A DNA stretch of 64,000 nt from Linnemannia schmuckeri (Eukaryota > Mortierellomycota > Mortierellomycetes > Mortierellales > Mortierellaceae), in assembly GCA_029449235.1 (NCBI GenBank), contig JANATG010000004.1:3063392-3127391 (forward strand), written 5' to 3'. Positions 1 to 12,899 of the stretch are shown here, in pieces (position 1 is the first letter of the stretch; each line of letters begins with the position of its first letter). Below the pieces are notes generated by a model. It was not told the DNA's origin. It did not search any database and saw nothing but the letters and a program-made list of their open reading frames with translations. The position numbers and the translations under genes are program-made.

Positions 1-638
1 GCTGGAAGGAGAAAAAAGTAAAAGGGAACAGGTAAAGAAAAAGAAAGAGATAGTAAAAGGGGAGAAAGAAGGAAACGAGGGAAATGAAGAACAAAAGTAC
101 AAAAAAACAAAAAGTCGACGATCGCTGCTTTAGTTGCCATTAAGAAGGGATTGCATTATTGTCTCTTTTCTTTTCACTCGTTCCTCTTCGGGTTTCATCC
201 TCCCATTCTCCTATTACAAAGTCCGAGTCTGTCCATGACGGAAAAGGCCGCCAGGTCTCGAGATCATTTTCCTGTTTTTACGAAATACCTTTGTCATGAA
301 AAAAAAAAAAGTCTTCGGAGTCCGCTTCATCCATATTCCGTCGTGTGCACTGACTGGCTGGCTGACGGGTTGGCCGAAAATGACCTGCAATGATGGGTTG
401 GGTTAACTGGCTCTGAGTGTGTTAACGAACAACAAATGCGCGAAATACACAACTGAACAACGTAACCACGCCTCTCTCTCTACCCCCCTCTGGAATGGAT
501 TGTCATATATGGTCTGTTGATCTGATAACCGCTTTGCCGCACAATTGAACACTCGGCGTACAGATATCAAGGATATCTAGTTTTTTATTGACTTGTTTCG
601 CCATTCTTGTTGTCGTGCAAAAGTGAACGTTCTCCTGT
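1..638. other. Unassigned left edge, downstream of PIG-M gene
   Basis: No gene is supported here. The first 110 bases are purine-rich (A/G runs). The stretch from about 150 to 393 is open in one plus-strand frame, but its translation shows no domain or convincing composition. It probably holds the 3' untranslated region of the minus-strand PIG-M-like gene and intergenic DNA. Confidence 0.5.
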
Positions 639-2283
639 TCATGAACGAGGAGACCATATTTGACGAATGACCCCGCGATCACCAAAGATTGGCTCATAAG
701 CCGCCCCCGTAATCAACTCGACCAAAATCCAGACGTTGGTCGCATACATCAATGCAGAGGTGATAAACAAGTTCCAGAAGGTGTTCAAGCCCAGGAACTC
801 GAGGTTGTAGGCCTGGGACAGCCACAGACCCTGAGAGGCCACCCAGCCAATCAACATGTTTCTTCCCTGTGACTTGAGACTCATGCGAGGGTTTGATGCC
901 AGGTTGGGAATGAGAAGTGGCAAGAAGACTATGTACCACATGAAGTACTAGTTGGCACAAGAAGAGACATGATCCCGTTAGTAAAGTGTTCTTTTAATCT
1001 TCTTTCGTTACTACACATCTCTCTCTTTTTTTTTATGTTCTGAACAATAAAACGTGAGAGAAAGATGGAAAGGGATAAATGACAACAAAATCGTTGTATG
1101 ATATCGCACCTGCGCGGTGCAGACCTTGTTCCATGCGACAAAGGCAAACGTCTGGAGGAAGGCACAAAAGAAGATATCCTTTCCAAAGCAGCATCCAATC
1201 GCAAGGACGAGCGCCAATTGAGGCACAAACGTCAATACGCCGACCAGTGTTCCAGTGGGGGATGTGAACGTCAGGTAGATGTTGTAGAACCAGAACGAAA
1301 AGTTGTGGCGATGGTCCTTCCGCGTGACATGGTACAGGTACGTCTCGAACAGGAACTCGTATCCGTACCTACAAACGATAATGGAAACAATAATCATGAG
1401 TATCTGGATTGATCTCACTTTCCTATGGTAATCCCTAAAGACTCTTCACTTTCTGCATGCATCTCAACAGTCAACCAAGGACTTACATGTAGTACATGAG
1501 GCCGGTGAAGAAAAAGAACCAGGCACCACTCAAGAGGCCAAACTGGACACGACGCCATGTAATAAAGTTGACGAGACCCTTGACAGCCTTGACAACAACC
1601 GAGTCTTTGGATCCACTGCTTCGATGACTACTGCTGCCTGACTGACCTCCCTGTGTACCCTCGCCCTTCTCCTTCACCTCCAAAACCTCCTTATCCTGAA
1701 CCTGAAAGTATCTGTCGTCCATCATGACCAACAACGAAATCGAGTAGATGATCGGGTATGTCTTGAAATGTACACTCAGTCCATACAAGAAGGCGCCCCA
1801 TGCAATCCTCCGCTTCATGATCAAATAAAACGATCCCAGAACCATGGCTCCAATGACACTCTCAGCGTTTCCTCGGGTTGAGATATTGGCGACCATGGGG
1901 TTGAGCAGCCAGATCGCATTGAACTTGACCGCCCTCGACTCAGACATGCCTCTTAACCGCAAAATCTTTTGGATCAGCACACCAACCAGCAGGTTGGCGC
2001 CTGTAAAGATCCATTTGCCATAGGACTCGTTGAGCCAAATATTGGGCATTAGCATTTGGGCAAGGAGAGGGGTATAGCGATAAGTCGCGCGTTTGTAGGG
2101 TGATAGTCCCTGGGTGAGGTATCTGGATGCGTCGGTGAAGACAACGTAGTCAATATCGGTATATTTGACGACGAGATGGGTGTCCTGCCAGTGACCGTAG
2201 ATAAGGAAGATCCCATGTAGCGCGACACTTGCCCAGATGAGTTGCCGGAACGTAAAGTCGAATCGCGGCATTATGCTGTTCAA
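639..2283 (-). CDS. GPI mannosyltransferase 1, PIG-M/Gpi14 family
   Basis: Predicted ER-membrane alpha-1,4-mannosyltransferase that adds the first mannose to the GPI anchor precursor from dolichol-phosphate-mannose. Exons read on the minus strand are 2283-1487, 1368-1110 and 947-639. Both introns are GT-AG and the joined frame is 455 codons (454 aa), close to the usual 400-450 aa. A DxD-type motif sits in the first lumenal loop (TDIDYVVFTDA, residues about 42-52), as in GT50 enzymes. Family-typical stretches YRYTPLLAQ, GNAESVIGA, HFKTYPIIY and YGYEFLFETYLYHVTRKDHRHNFS follow, separated by many hydrophobic spans. A Ser/Gly-rich insert lies near residues 205-225. The start is the first Met of the frame; Met5 is an alternative. 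The neighbour upstream on the same strand is the debranching enzyme, about 330 bp away. The family call is firm; function is inferred from family. Confidence 0.93.
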
Positions 2284-2611
2284 TCGAGAAAATGGAGGAT
2301 GTTGATTTTGTGTCCACGAGATGTGCTGCTTGGTGCTTCTTGTGTCCTGTTTCCTTATGTCCTTGTTTCCTGAATCCTTGTAATGACAGGCGAGTCGATG
2401 AAAAACGTGTGGTTTGTAGAGTGAATGAAAGCGTTAAAGGGATGATGGGTTGGAAGTCAGTGGAGGAACCGACAACAAAGCCACCACACTACACATGGGT
2501 TGGGCTCAACATAAAGGAAATTGGTGGCAAATGAAAAATGACAAAGGTTATGGTTTATTGCTTTGCGTTCTTTTGTCGTTAATGGTGAAGAGTACATGCT
2601 GATAAGGACGC

Positions 2612-5600
2612 TTATTGCTTGAGGCGGCCATCCTTACGGAGAACATCAATGTCGTGCAAAAGATCCAGCAGCGTCGAGGATGACCATGCCTGAGACTGGC
2701 AGGCATCCATGCAGATCGCGCCGTTCAGGTTGGTCAGCTCTGCCAAACCAGCCCATGGACTCGTCTCCAGCTGGGCCTTGTGAGGCAGCATCAGTCGGTG
2801 CAGCTCAAATACAGTGTCCTTGACCTATTTAGCAACGTTGTATAATGAAACTCTTAGTGGTCATGGCTACCCCTCTTAAATTTGACAGTATTCCATGTAC
2901 AATTGAGAAAGTGAAGTTGGTACTTACGGAGTCAGGATCGCACTTCTGTCTCATGAGGAGGTAAGCACGGAAGAAATAACCAGTACACCACAGCCATTCC
3001 TACAACGAATAAATCAAGAAAGAGTTAATAAGTGGATTGAGCACATGCTCGAGAAGCAACGACACGTTCATTTGAAAGCAACGTACAGGTCCCTGGTGAT
3101 AGTTCCAGCCCTTGGCGATCATGCGATCGTCCGAGTCGTTGCTGTTGTCGTAGTTGGGTCTGTAGGCCCAGTCCGCAGGGTCCAATGTGCGCATACCTAA
3201 CAGACGAAAAAACAAAGAGTGAGTGGATGTTAGGTAACCTATCGACCTCCTGGTGTCGTACAATAAACCCCAGTCTGTCAAATATCTTACCGAGAGGCCC
3301 GAGGATGACTTCCTTGGCGAGCTCTAAAGCACCTATAGCGTGAGCTTTGTCAAAAAGCTCGGGAGCAACACACATGGCGACAGGGAAGTTGCAACGAAGC
3401 TGGTAATCGGCAAAAGGCGTGATAGATCCATAGGTATCCTTGTACATGCCGCGGCGGTTGACAAGCTCTGAAGCGATCACATACTGACTGTCCTCATCAG
3501 GATTGGTGGGTACATAAAAGTACTTTTCAAAGTTCTTTTGAATCAAATTCTCCCATTCCTTAAGCGTAAGGGTCCTGGCAGGCCTGGGCTTACCCTTGAA
3601 CTGGGTCTCGCCGATATCAATCTTGTCCAGCGCAAACTTGCCTCGCTTGTGGAGGTCATTGACCCATCGCAGCGATGACTTCAAAAGACCGATAATCTCG
3701 ACATCGGCACCATCGCGAGGCGTGGCGGGGACTCCTTTAGTGCCAGCCTTGGCGCTCTCTCCCATCTTGTCCATCCAGGTTCCGCAGTTGTAGATGCTTC
3801 CACCAGTAACAAATCCTGTCTTGAAGTCCAGATCGACATCCACCTGGAAGCCCTTGTCCGACATTTGCTCATCCAGGCGATGTCCTGCGTTCCACTCGCG
3901 ATAGTGAATGCCGTTAGCGTGGCACACAAGAATCTCGGTCAAAATCTCCTCCAGCGTGACACTGACAGAGTAGGCTTCGGGGCTAGTGTGCTCGACAAAG
4001 GTCTGACCATCGGGAAAACGACGTGCAAACGACTCCTTCAAAATGGCCTCACCATTAGGGACGATGGTGCAGTAGTCCTGAACTGATTGGAAGAACCACC
4101 AGACAGAGTCGCGAGAGTTATATCGGGGAGACCGGAGGCTATCGAGTAAGTTAGGGATCATGCCGTGCTTCAAACTGCTGGCAAAGGCGAGAATGTGTTC
4201 CTTGGCTGCATCAAACTGGCCGGTGACGAGGAGGATACCGCGCAGACTGATAAACACATCACGTCCCCATGTGCGCATGTGGCGGTAAGTAAAGTGGGGC
4301 AAACCAGCTGCAAGCGAAGGGGTCTTCTTGGTGGGATGCAAACCAGCAGAGTCCACAAAACTGTACACCTGAAGAGCGGTCAAAGCGAGCGACTTGGTGA
4401 AGTAGTCTCCCTGCTGGATCAGGGGTGGCATCAGAGAGTAGGCGCGGTTGCGAGCGGTCTCATAGGCTGTCATGGTTGCCAATGCAAAGTAGCGAGGCAC
4501 AAGATAGTTTGGCAGCTTTTTGATGGCGCCCATGCGATCCGTGTACCACTCGTGCAACGACCTAAGCGCCGGGAACAAATGCAAATGTCTACATTATGTT
4601 GAAAGAGCATCGAGAGCATATTAGTATGGCGATAAAAGTGGCATCGTTAAAATGTTGCTGCGTGGAGCTTATGAAAATGACAAAATATACACTCACCTCT
4701 GGATTCGATCGCGGATGTAGTCCAAGGCCCAGTGGCCGTCGCGCAAGTGAGCGCAGAACGGGTGACCAAGGTCGTTGGTTATGATAATAGGTTTGAGCAC
4801 AGAGACAAACCCTTCCAGGCCACAGTAGACAAGCTGGCCATGATTGGGGATGTTATACACTCCATTTCCAGCTAACAAAGGAGTAAATAATAGTGCAAAA
4901 GGGGTCTGTCAGTAGAAGCAACGACAAAATATCAAATACCAACATAACTATCAATCCTAGTACAGTACTTACGAGTAAGGTCCTGTTCCTCGCCATCGCA
5001 ACGGTAGAGAACAATGTTAAGCTCCATCCATCCGAGTCCGCCAAAGACATTGTCGGGAATGGTCTTGACCAGAGTCTCAATGTTGGTCGGCACCTTGCTG
5101 TCAACAGAGGTCTCCAAAAGAATAATACTGCCTCCAGGGAATCGATCGGGAATCTCAATCTGGGTGAAGGCGCCTTGGTTGTCAAACTGGTACGAAATCT
5201 TAGGCTCTGCAAGCTCCACAATCTTTCCGGGAAGACCCTCCAGGAACTCGTCACTTTTTTCAAGAGTGCGGGAGGTGACATCCAAGCCAACAGAGAAGAC
5301 GACCTTGGCAGTGGTACCGCGAAGCTTGATAGGCATAATGTCGCCTCGCTTAGGGTTGTCGTAGAACGATGTGTGGGCGATCAAAATATAGCCCTTCAAC
5401 GTGCTTGGCTGCTGACGGTGAACAATAATGTACTAGATTATTGTCAAATATGAAGAGTGAGAGCGTTAGAACATATTGATGGGGAAAAGTATGCAGAAGG
5501 TGAATAAGCTTGGACAACATGACCTACCTCGTTCTCGTGATGCACATGGGCTTCCTCGAAACCCTCGAGTGCCAACTTGGTGTGAAGTTTGTTCAGGCGA

Positions 5601-8600
5601 GCCTTGATACTGGTGATACCAACGGCCATGGGATCCTTGTAGGTCGCATAGTGACGCTTTTCTGTCACCAAGTTCAGCAGAGTAGGGTATAGCTCATCGT
5701 AGCCCTTGACTGAGCCAATAGCGCAGGACGTCATGCACACAAGACCAGCGTTAGAGAGTGTATCCTCAGCACGGCGTTTCTGGTGAGGGGTCTCGTTGTC
5801 GTGTGTGCAGTCCATGAAGAGAGCATGAGGGTGCGAAGGAACAAGAGGCGTAACTCGGCTGGGCACAGTCTTGCCATTAGGTCCAATCCATGGTACGTCT
5901 TCACACAAACTAGTGCGATCCATGCATCCTACATTGCGCGAAATTAATTATGTTAGTTGGGTGATAGAAAAGCAACAGGCTGCTGTTACACACGATTTAG
6001 GTGAGCAACTTACCAACTGGCTTAATACCGTGGCGGTAGATAAGACGGCTTAGCTCATGGGGCTCCCATGCCTGCATGGCCTCCCGAATTAATGAATTGA
6101 TGCCTAAGCGACTCACAAAGCGAATGTCCATGATCTCTGATCCAGTAAACAGCTCTGCAACAACATAGAGGTTGGGACGAACAGTGCGCGCAGCATCCAA
6201 CAAGTACTGGGCGAGATGGATTGGTGTCGAGTGGCAATTGTCGATTCTGAATCCGTGGAAAAGGCGAGCAGACTGGATCGTGTATTCCTTCATACGCTCC
6301 CACAGCCATGGGGCATCTTCCTGTAAGCAAAGAAGAGAGAGCACAACAGTGAGTATGCGCTATCATGAACTAAAGCGTGTGAGAAACATATACGTACAGC
6401 ACGACAAAGCACTTACGGGGCCTTTTCCATATCGCAGCTTGACACAGTCGCCCCAGATGATGACTTCACGGCGCAGGTAAGCATGGCTGTCTTTGCCAGC
6501 AAAGTCTCGGAGTGGGTCGGCGTTCCAGATCCATCCGTTGTTGACAAGTGCCAACGATCCTGGTGGGTGGACAGCCGTGCGCTCGTTCTCTGGCAGCCGA
6601 GTGAAGTATGTCTCCACTAACGGGTTTCTATGAAACAGAAACAAAACGTAAAATGAGAACGATGGTGCGTCTGGTGTTCTCAGTATATGATGCCCATATT
6701 TCCAAGATTTGTAAAACTTACTCCTCGGTGATGGATCCGAGTCTGGGTCCATGCTCATCGAGACGCATGTACTTAACACGGTTCTCAATGTTGGTGACGA
6801 TAGTCTCGACATCCATGTCGTAGGCCTTGTAATACTCCAGGTTGATCTCGTTCAAGATCTTTTTGTATTCGTCGTAGACAGTCTCGGTTGCTCCAGCCTT
6901 AGCAAAGTCAATGTTGAGGAGGGCAGACATGTACGCAACAGCCACGTTGGGAAGGATCTTCTTGTGGTGACGGTCGCCGTGCTCATCAGCTCCTGATAGA
7001 GCAGCCTCGCTCAAGGTATCTGCCTTTTCCTTCAAGGTTAACTTGATGAGTGTGTCGTGGTTGAAGAGGTCCTGACTGTAGGGCCTCTTGGCTACGATCT
7101 CGGCCTTGAACTCTTCCAGGGATGTGAGGACGTCGACCACATAAAACTCCCACAGCTTGATGTCTTTGAAGACGGTCTCTCGAAGGGCTGTCATGATCGT
7201 CTTGAGTTCATGCTCCGACTTGATATCGGCCGAGAATGGGGTTGAAGGGTCTGCAATCTTGGCCGAAAATGCCAAAAGAGCACTGTCCAGTTCAAATGCA
7301 GGAATAAGGTGAGGGGAATTGTGCAAATTGTAGCCTATGTAACATACAAGATAGCCAGTTGTCAGTATTCGTTGTACCATAACAATGCGCTCTCATTTCA
7401 CCAACAACATAGTGGACATTTTTTAGTATTGAAATATTTTGACAATGCGCACTCCGTCCATCAGAAATCGAGAAGAACAAAAGTAACAAAGTACCTCCTT
7501 CAGGGTGGTCCCAGAGCCAGGTGGAGTTGCAGGCAGTGTGGTTCCAGACAATGTCGGTCAAGGAAAGTGCTCCATACTTTGTCTCGATCTCCGCCAGCTT
7601 TGCCTTGACGATCGCCCGCTGCTCATCCTCAGATCTTCTCAGATCCTTGTCCTCGAAAAGGCCTGGGTCAAACTTGAGCTGGTCAAAGATGGAGTAGGGC
7701 GAGTTGGAGATACCTCTGTACTGGAGAGGTACAAAGTGTATCATGTTGTAGCCTGACTTTGAGATGGTCTCCAGATGAGGTGTCCACTCTGACAACTTGC
7801 CCATCCACTTGGGGACGACGGATTCGATCACAAGTCCCTCGAGAGGGAGTGAGGTTGTGGGGCTGCCTTCTACTCCTGGTGTCTCTGTAGATGTCAGGGT
7901 CAATTGAGGATCGACGACAAAGTAGCCAGTCTCTGAACGGCTCCAGTAGAGGGAGCCACCCTCTTGGAAGGGCGAGTGCTCGACATAATACTCGAATGCT
8001 CCTGAACCGGTAATCAACAGGTCGCATTCGGGCTCAATCCCCGCCAGACTGAGAAGGTTTGAAGGATACAGAGAGAGAGAAAGAGAGAGAGAGATAAGAT
8101 CTGGTATCAGTGACCTGACCTTCCCTGAGCTGACTGGCTGCCTGACAGACATTTGTTTCCCTTCCCATTTTCACTCTTCAACATCCTTCCTTGAATTTAA
8201 AATGCTGATATTCATTCTTGTCCTTCCGATAACGCGTTCCAGTCTCTCGATCAAGATCCCTTCAATCATTCATTCATTGTTATAATTCTCTCGTGTAGTT
8301 ATTTCTCCTTACCCATGCTGATAAAACTCGTCACGCTTAAACTGCTTCCTATTGTAGTTGCAATTGAACGATTGAACGGTTGAAGAGTGTGTAAGTACAC
8401 CGAGACGTCATCCATTTTTTTGACTCTTTTCGAAAATGCCATGGTCGTGGGAAAATACACTCCGAGCAAAATAAGCAAAAACGAAGAAGACGTCTTCAAT
8501 TAAAAATGTGGTGGTTACCCTTTTGGTGGATAGTTGGTCCAGACGACACCCTGGTTCGATGCCAACGATCCAGCAATGACCTTGAATCTCAGGACGTAGG

Positions 8601-8814
8601 GGGTATCTGGTGGAGGCAGACGGTAGTACTATTTTTCAGCAAGAACAGGAAACGAGAGCAGTGAGCAAACAGCAAAAGAGGTCAGGGTCGGAGGTTTTTT
8701 AGAGAAAAAGTGAAACGACGTGCAACAAGTAATGCTTACCGTGGCGTTCTGGGCAGGTGAGCCATCGTCGTCAAGCTCGATGCGGTAGACGTTGATGGGG
8801 TCGGCGGAAGTCAT
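2612..8814 (-). CDS. GDB1: Glycogen debranching enzyme (bifunctional transferase/amylo-1,6-glucosidase)
   Basis: Cytosolic enzyme that shifts maltotriosyl branches and hydrolyses the remaining alpha-1,6 glucose during glycogen breakdown. Minus-strand exons: 8814-8740, 8628-8519, 8348-8313, 8048-7495, 7334-6722, 6627-6417, 6320-6014, 5928-5528, 5432-4973, 4871-4697, 4588-3291, 3196-3087, 2999-2928, 2824-2612. All junctions are GT-AG and phases join to 1545 codons (1544 aa), matching the family's roughly 1530 aa. The GH13-type transferase half shows GFRIDNCHSTP (Asp about 560), VVAELFTGSE (Glu about 589) and FMDCTHDNETP (Asp about 679). The GH133 glucosidase half shows HMRTWGRDVF, RDSVWWFFQ, NCGTWMDKMGE (Asp about 1253) and GLAELTN (Glu about 1503); I take the last two as the glucosidase acid/base pair by analogy with yeast enzymes, recalled, not checked. 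Two exons are very short (36 and 72 bp). The gene appears intact. Confidence 0.96.
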
Positions 8815-11800
8815 CGTAGGAGGGAAGTGAAGGAATGAATAAAGACAAAGACGAATGAATAAGAAAAAACAAAAAAATAGAGTAGGTGATCCACAAGTTC
8901 TCGAAGACGGAGAGAAGGGTGTTGTGGGGATGCGATCTGTGCGATGAACAAAGGAAAAGGGGAAAGCGGGTTAGGGAAGAACGGAAGGAGGGATAAAAAG
9001 AGAAAGAAGGAGAAAGGGTGAGTTGAAGAAGTAGGGAAGAAAGGGATGAGGTGATATGGAGAAAATGTAGAAAAGAAGAGAAGATGCAAACCAGAAGAAA
9101 AAGAAGCGAAGAACACAGACGACGGGCTGAGAAACATACATGTTGAACAGTGAAGCGTTGAGCCAATAATGGTCGACTGCAAGGCAGACAAAGGACAAGG
9201 AGACAGGGGTGGGGCTGAAATATGTGGATACGTGGGTGATGATGCGATCTGTGAGCCAGTCGGGCATTGGTGGCTATCAGTAGAGATAGGAAAGCAATTG
9301 GTTTTTGTAGAGGGATCTCTTTGGTTGTTAGGAGGTAGCATTGGCCATTGGGAAGCATGTTCACACCCGACATTGACATACATACATACATACATACGCA
9401 CGTTCACCTATCGATCCATGTCCATCGCGGTCGAATAAACTAACCCTCAGGGACCAGGACAGGACCAATGGCTGGACAAGGGACGATAAGGGACAAAAGT
9501 AGTATGAATAAGGTTCGTGTGGGTGCTTTTTGATGCTCGAATAATGACGTGGGCTCGCTTGCTTGACTGTACGCTTGGATCACAAAAGAAGAAACACAAG
9601 AAAGAAAGCCGCGTACACGCCCTGGTTGTAGCAAATCACACCTTGACACCAACGCGTCATCGTCAAGATCTTTCCAAAAGGGGTCACAGAATGACGCGCG
9701 CTCCCATTCACACCAACACTATATACCGACGCGTCCAACACGGCAAGGCAGTCAAGCATAGAGAGTTCTTTAACGCATTTTATCACCTGACTGGCGAGGG
9801 CGACAGGATACATACATACTGTAGGTCTGTTATCTAGGGACATGCTCTAGGCTATTATTAGCCCGATGTGGTTGCAAAGAACTCAACTGCATGGCAACCG
9901 ATTAGACCTCATGGCTCTGAGCTCTCACTCCTAACACCCGTGCATAAAAACAAATAAATGGTTACCGAGGATGCCCTAGTGGGACCAGCCCTTTGATACA
10001 CTGTAGTCGCCAAAGCGCATCCCGCCAAAATTGTGCTCATCGTTAACGCATCTCATGCGGTTGGGATAGTGGTATAGACGTGTTCATTGTACGATATTGC
10101 GTCGATTCGTAAGTGTCTTGGTCCTTTTCATCGGGGGTGCTATTTTTCCTGTTGGTTGAGTTAAGAGCTCATTGTCAACCTTAGACCAGACATTAGTCGT
10201 CCATGCACTTATGTACAACACAGTCTCAATGTTATTCGTAACATGAGAGTCCCTAGCTACAGTGGGATAAAGATACATTCATGCTGGTCATCTTATGCTC
10301 GAAGGAACTATGGAATGACTCCATCCGAACTATGAACAGTATTAGTCACGCATTAATGCAACATAGAGATCATTATTCACCATCCACCTTTCCTTACCTT
10401 ATTCTCATCTTTACCTTACCATACCTTGCCTGTTTGTTGCTTTTTTGGTCTCTTTCCTTATCTCAACTTCTAGATTCAATGCATTTTGATCAAACGTTGA
10501 GCGCCTCAAAAACCCCATGCAAGGCAAGTCAACGCAAGACAACGCAAGCAAGCAAGCAGGCAGGCGGAAATGGATGGACGCTTCAACTTATGAGCTTACG
10601 ATTAGACATTGCGCACAATAATAAAAATACATGACTCTCAGATTCAATTGTATCGCATCACCCTTTCTTTGGCTTGGCGTAAGTAACCTTGTTTCGCATG
10701 CTTAACCGTGAGTACCATATGCATCCCTACCTACATATAGATAAAAACAAAAAAAAAAGAGCGAGAACGATCTCAACTATAGTATGCAATCTGGTTCATG
10801 TCGTTGTTATTTTACGTTTTGCAAAATGGATTGTCCCCATCTTGCTTTCTTTTTGAGTTTTTCTGTTCTCCCCTCTCCTCCTTGCTTTTTTCAGGTGCCA
10901 TGTAGCAGCAGCGGCACGAAGGTAAGAAGAAGGGTGGAAGCAAGGAAACATACTGCAAGCTCCTCAAAAACTTGATCGCTGCCTGTCGCTTCTGCTGATT
11001 GATCCATTTGGGTTCGTAGTGGTGGTGGTGTTTTTACTGCTTGACTTTGCTCACGACAGAAGGAACGCCAACAAGGTATCATTCATGTAAGTCATGGTTC
11101 GTATTACGAAAAACAAGCTAGCACAGTAAGTACATGTATATGAACAAGTTAAAAAAGAGGGGCAATGGGGCAGATTAGGAGGCAGTTGGACAGTTCTCCA
11201 TTTGTCTGAAATAATGCCAAACCCCCTTGCAATGAAACGCAATCTTGGACATTGGAGTAACAAGAGGACAGCAAAGAGACCGAGAGGAGAGAGAGGAAGA
11301 CGTGCAATGACCTCTTCCTCTCCTTGAATAGAGCCAGAAAAGGGAACCAGACACAGAACAGAGCAGACAGACAGTGACAAAGAGACAGAGGAAAAAAAGT
11401 GACTGAAGGAGAAAGAAGGTATTCAATCTGGACTTTAAGCATTGACCCCGCTCTACCCTTTTTCATTCTCTTTTCTTCTACTCTCGCCCTTGTATTTTGT
11501 CCCCGCGGTTTCTTTTTTGCCTCTGTGTCTCCTTCAATCCGCTCTCTATCTATCGCGCTCTTCTGCTCTCTCTCTCTATCTGTTGCCTCAATCTCATTTT
11601 TTCCCTGCTGCTGCTGTTCATCTGTCCGTTCCTCCTCCAACTCCCTTGTTTGTGAACTCGTTTCTCTCACTTTTAATTCTTCCCTTCCTTTCTTCTCCGT
11701 TCGACAAAAGAACCCCCTTAGTTCTACTCAATTCGGCAGTTTTCTTCCTCCCTCCTCTTCCTTACTCTTCCTCTCCATCTTTATCCTCCTCGCAAAAGCC

Positions 11801-12899
11801 GTGGCGCATGATAGGTTCCAAGACCCCCTTGCAATAAAAACATTCTGGCCCATTCTCCCCTCCTCCAATCCTCGTCCTCATCCTCATCCTCATCATCCAT
11901 ACCACCCATTTCCGGGCTCCTCCCCCTTTTAACAATCCGCACGAACACCACACACAGGCCGTGTTCTACAACGATCGTGAGTTCAAAATATACAAGAGGT
12001 AACTGACTTTCACTTTATGGACGTGCATAAACTCGTGTCCCTTGAGCAAAGCGTCAAAAAAAAAAAAAAAAAAAATGCAAAGGGAGGAAGAACCTGAAAA
12101 AGTAGTTCAGCCTGCCCTTGAAGCGTTGAATACGTTGGTTTTTTTCTAATCATACAAAACACGCAGTGAGGCAACAGTACTCATTCGTGCCCTTCCTTTC
12201 TTTCCCCCTTTACGCGCGCACAATCGTTATCCCCTCTATATTGCAAAGAATAAGTAAAAAGAAGAAACGAAAGAATGATGGTTAAAGAGGGCAAGGTAGG
12301 ACAGAGGGATAGAAAAGGGAGGAGGGGGGCCAGCAGAGTGTGTTCAAAGCCAAAAGCGGAGAGACGGAGTCGCCCCAGAGAGCGTTTATCTACCAAACGC
12401 GGGTCAAGGAGTATGTATGTATGTATGTGCATTGCTTTAAGGTAACGAAATGCCGCACTTTTCTTGATTGAACATTCGCTTCTCGTCTATTCTCTCCAGG
12501 GACCACCCTTGACTCGCCTTGACACCACCCCTTTGGGCTTCTGTGTGTTGCTTTGCTTTGCTTTGCTTGTTGAGGTCCTGCGTTTTGTCTGGATTGCTTC
12601 TACTAAGCGTATATAAAGGATGTTCATCTCCGCCTATTTTTTTTGTTCGCTACTTCTTGCATCAGCCGCCTGCTCGTCCCCACTTTCTCACTTTCCCTTC
12701 AACTGCTTTCTCTGGTCAGCATTGTCCCTTTGGATCCCTTCCAACGCGTTCATATCGCTCTATTCGCAGCTTCTCTTCTCTTCTTCCTTTGTTCTTTCCT
12801 CCGTCCTTGTCTTACACCATCCTTCACCATTCTTCCAAATCCAAATCACTTAAAGCTTACTATACTCTTCCACTTCACCGTTGAACAAATCCATTCATC
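8815..12899. other. Long intergenic region, no supported gene
   Basis: About 4 kb with no convincing coding sequence. From 8815 to 9130 the minus strand is pyrimidine-rich, consistent with the debranching enzyme leader. A CATA microsatellite lies at 9376-9397, a CCTCAT run at 11872-11898, a 20-base A tract at 12056-12075 and a TATG microsatellite at 12411-12428. The plus strand from 11430 to 11930 is strongly pyrimidine-rich and gives long open frames of low complexity that are not credible proteins. The last 300 bases hold the putative promoter of the seven-span protein gene. Confidence 0.5.
12608..12618 (+). promoter_or_regulatory. Putative TATA box of the membrane protein gene
   Basis: The sequence CGTATATAAAG is a good TATA match on the plus strand, about 285 bases before the predicted start codon at 12900 and followed by a long pyrimidine-rich leader typical of highly expressed fungal genes. 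The position implies a leader of roughly 250 bases. This is inference from motif and context. Confidence 0.4.

Noticed and set aside
10650..10700. Minus-strand reading ending KVTYAKPKKG and stop, like a gene C-terminus
   Set aside because: Upstream frames give no continuing exon; probably chance.
11399..11932. 177-codon plus-strand frame
   Set aside because: Low-complexity Ser/Phe/Leu composition from a CT-rich tract, with overlapping open frames on both strands.
11950..12000. Exon-like piece between an ACACAG acceptor and an AG|GTAACT donor, reading AVFYNDREFKIYKR
   Set aside because: No partner exon in phase was found on either side and the opposite strand is also open. Chance splice-like flanks are common, so it was not called.
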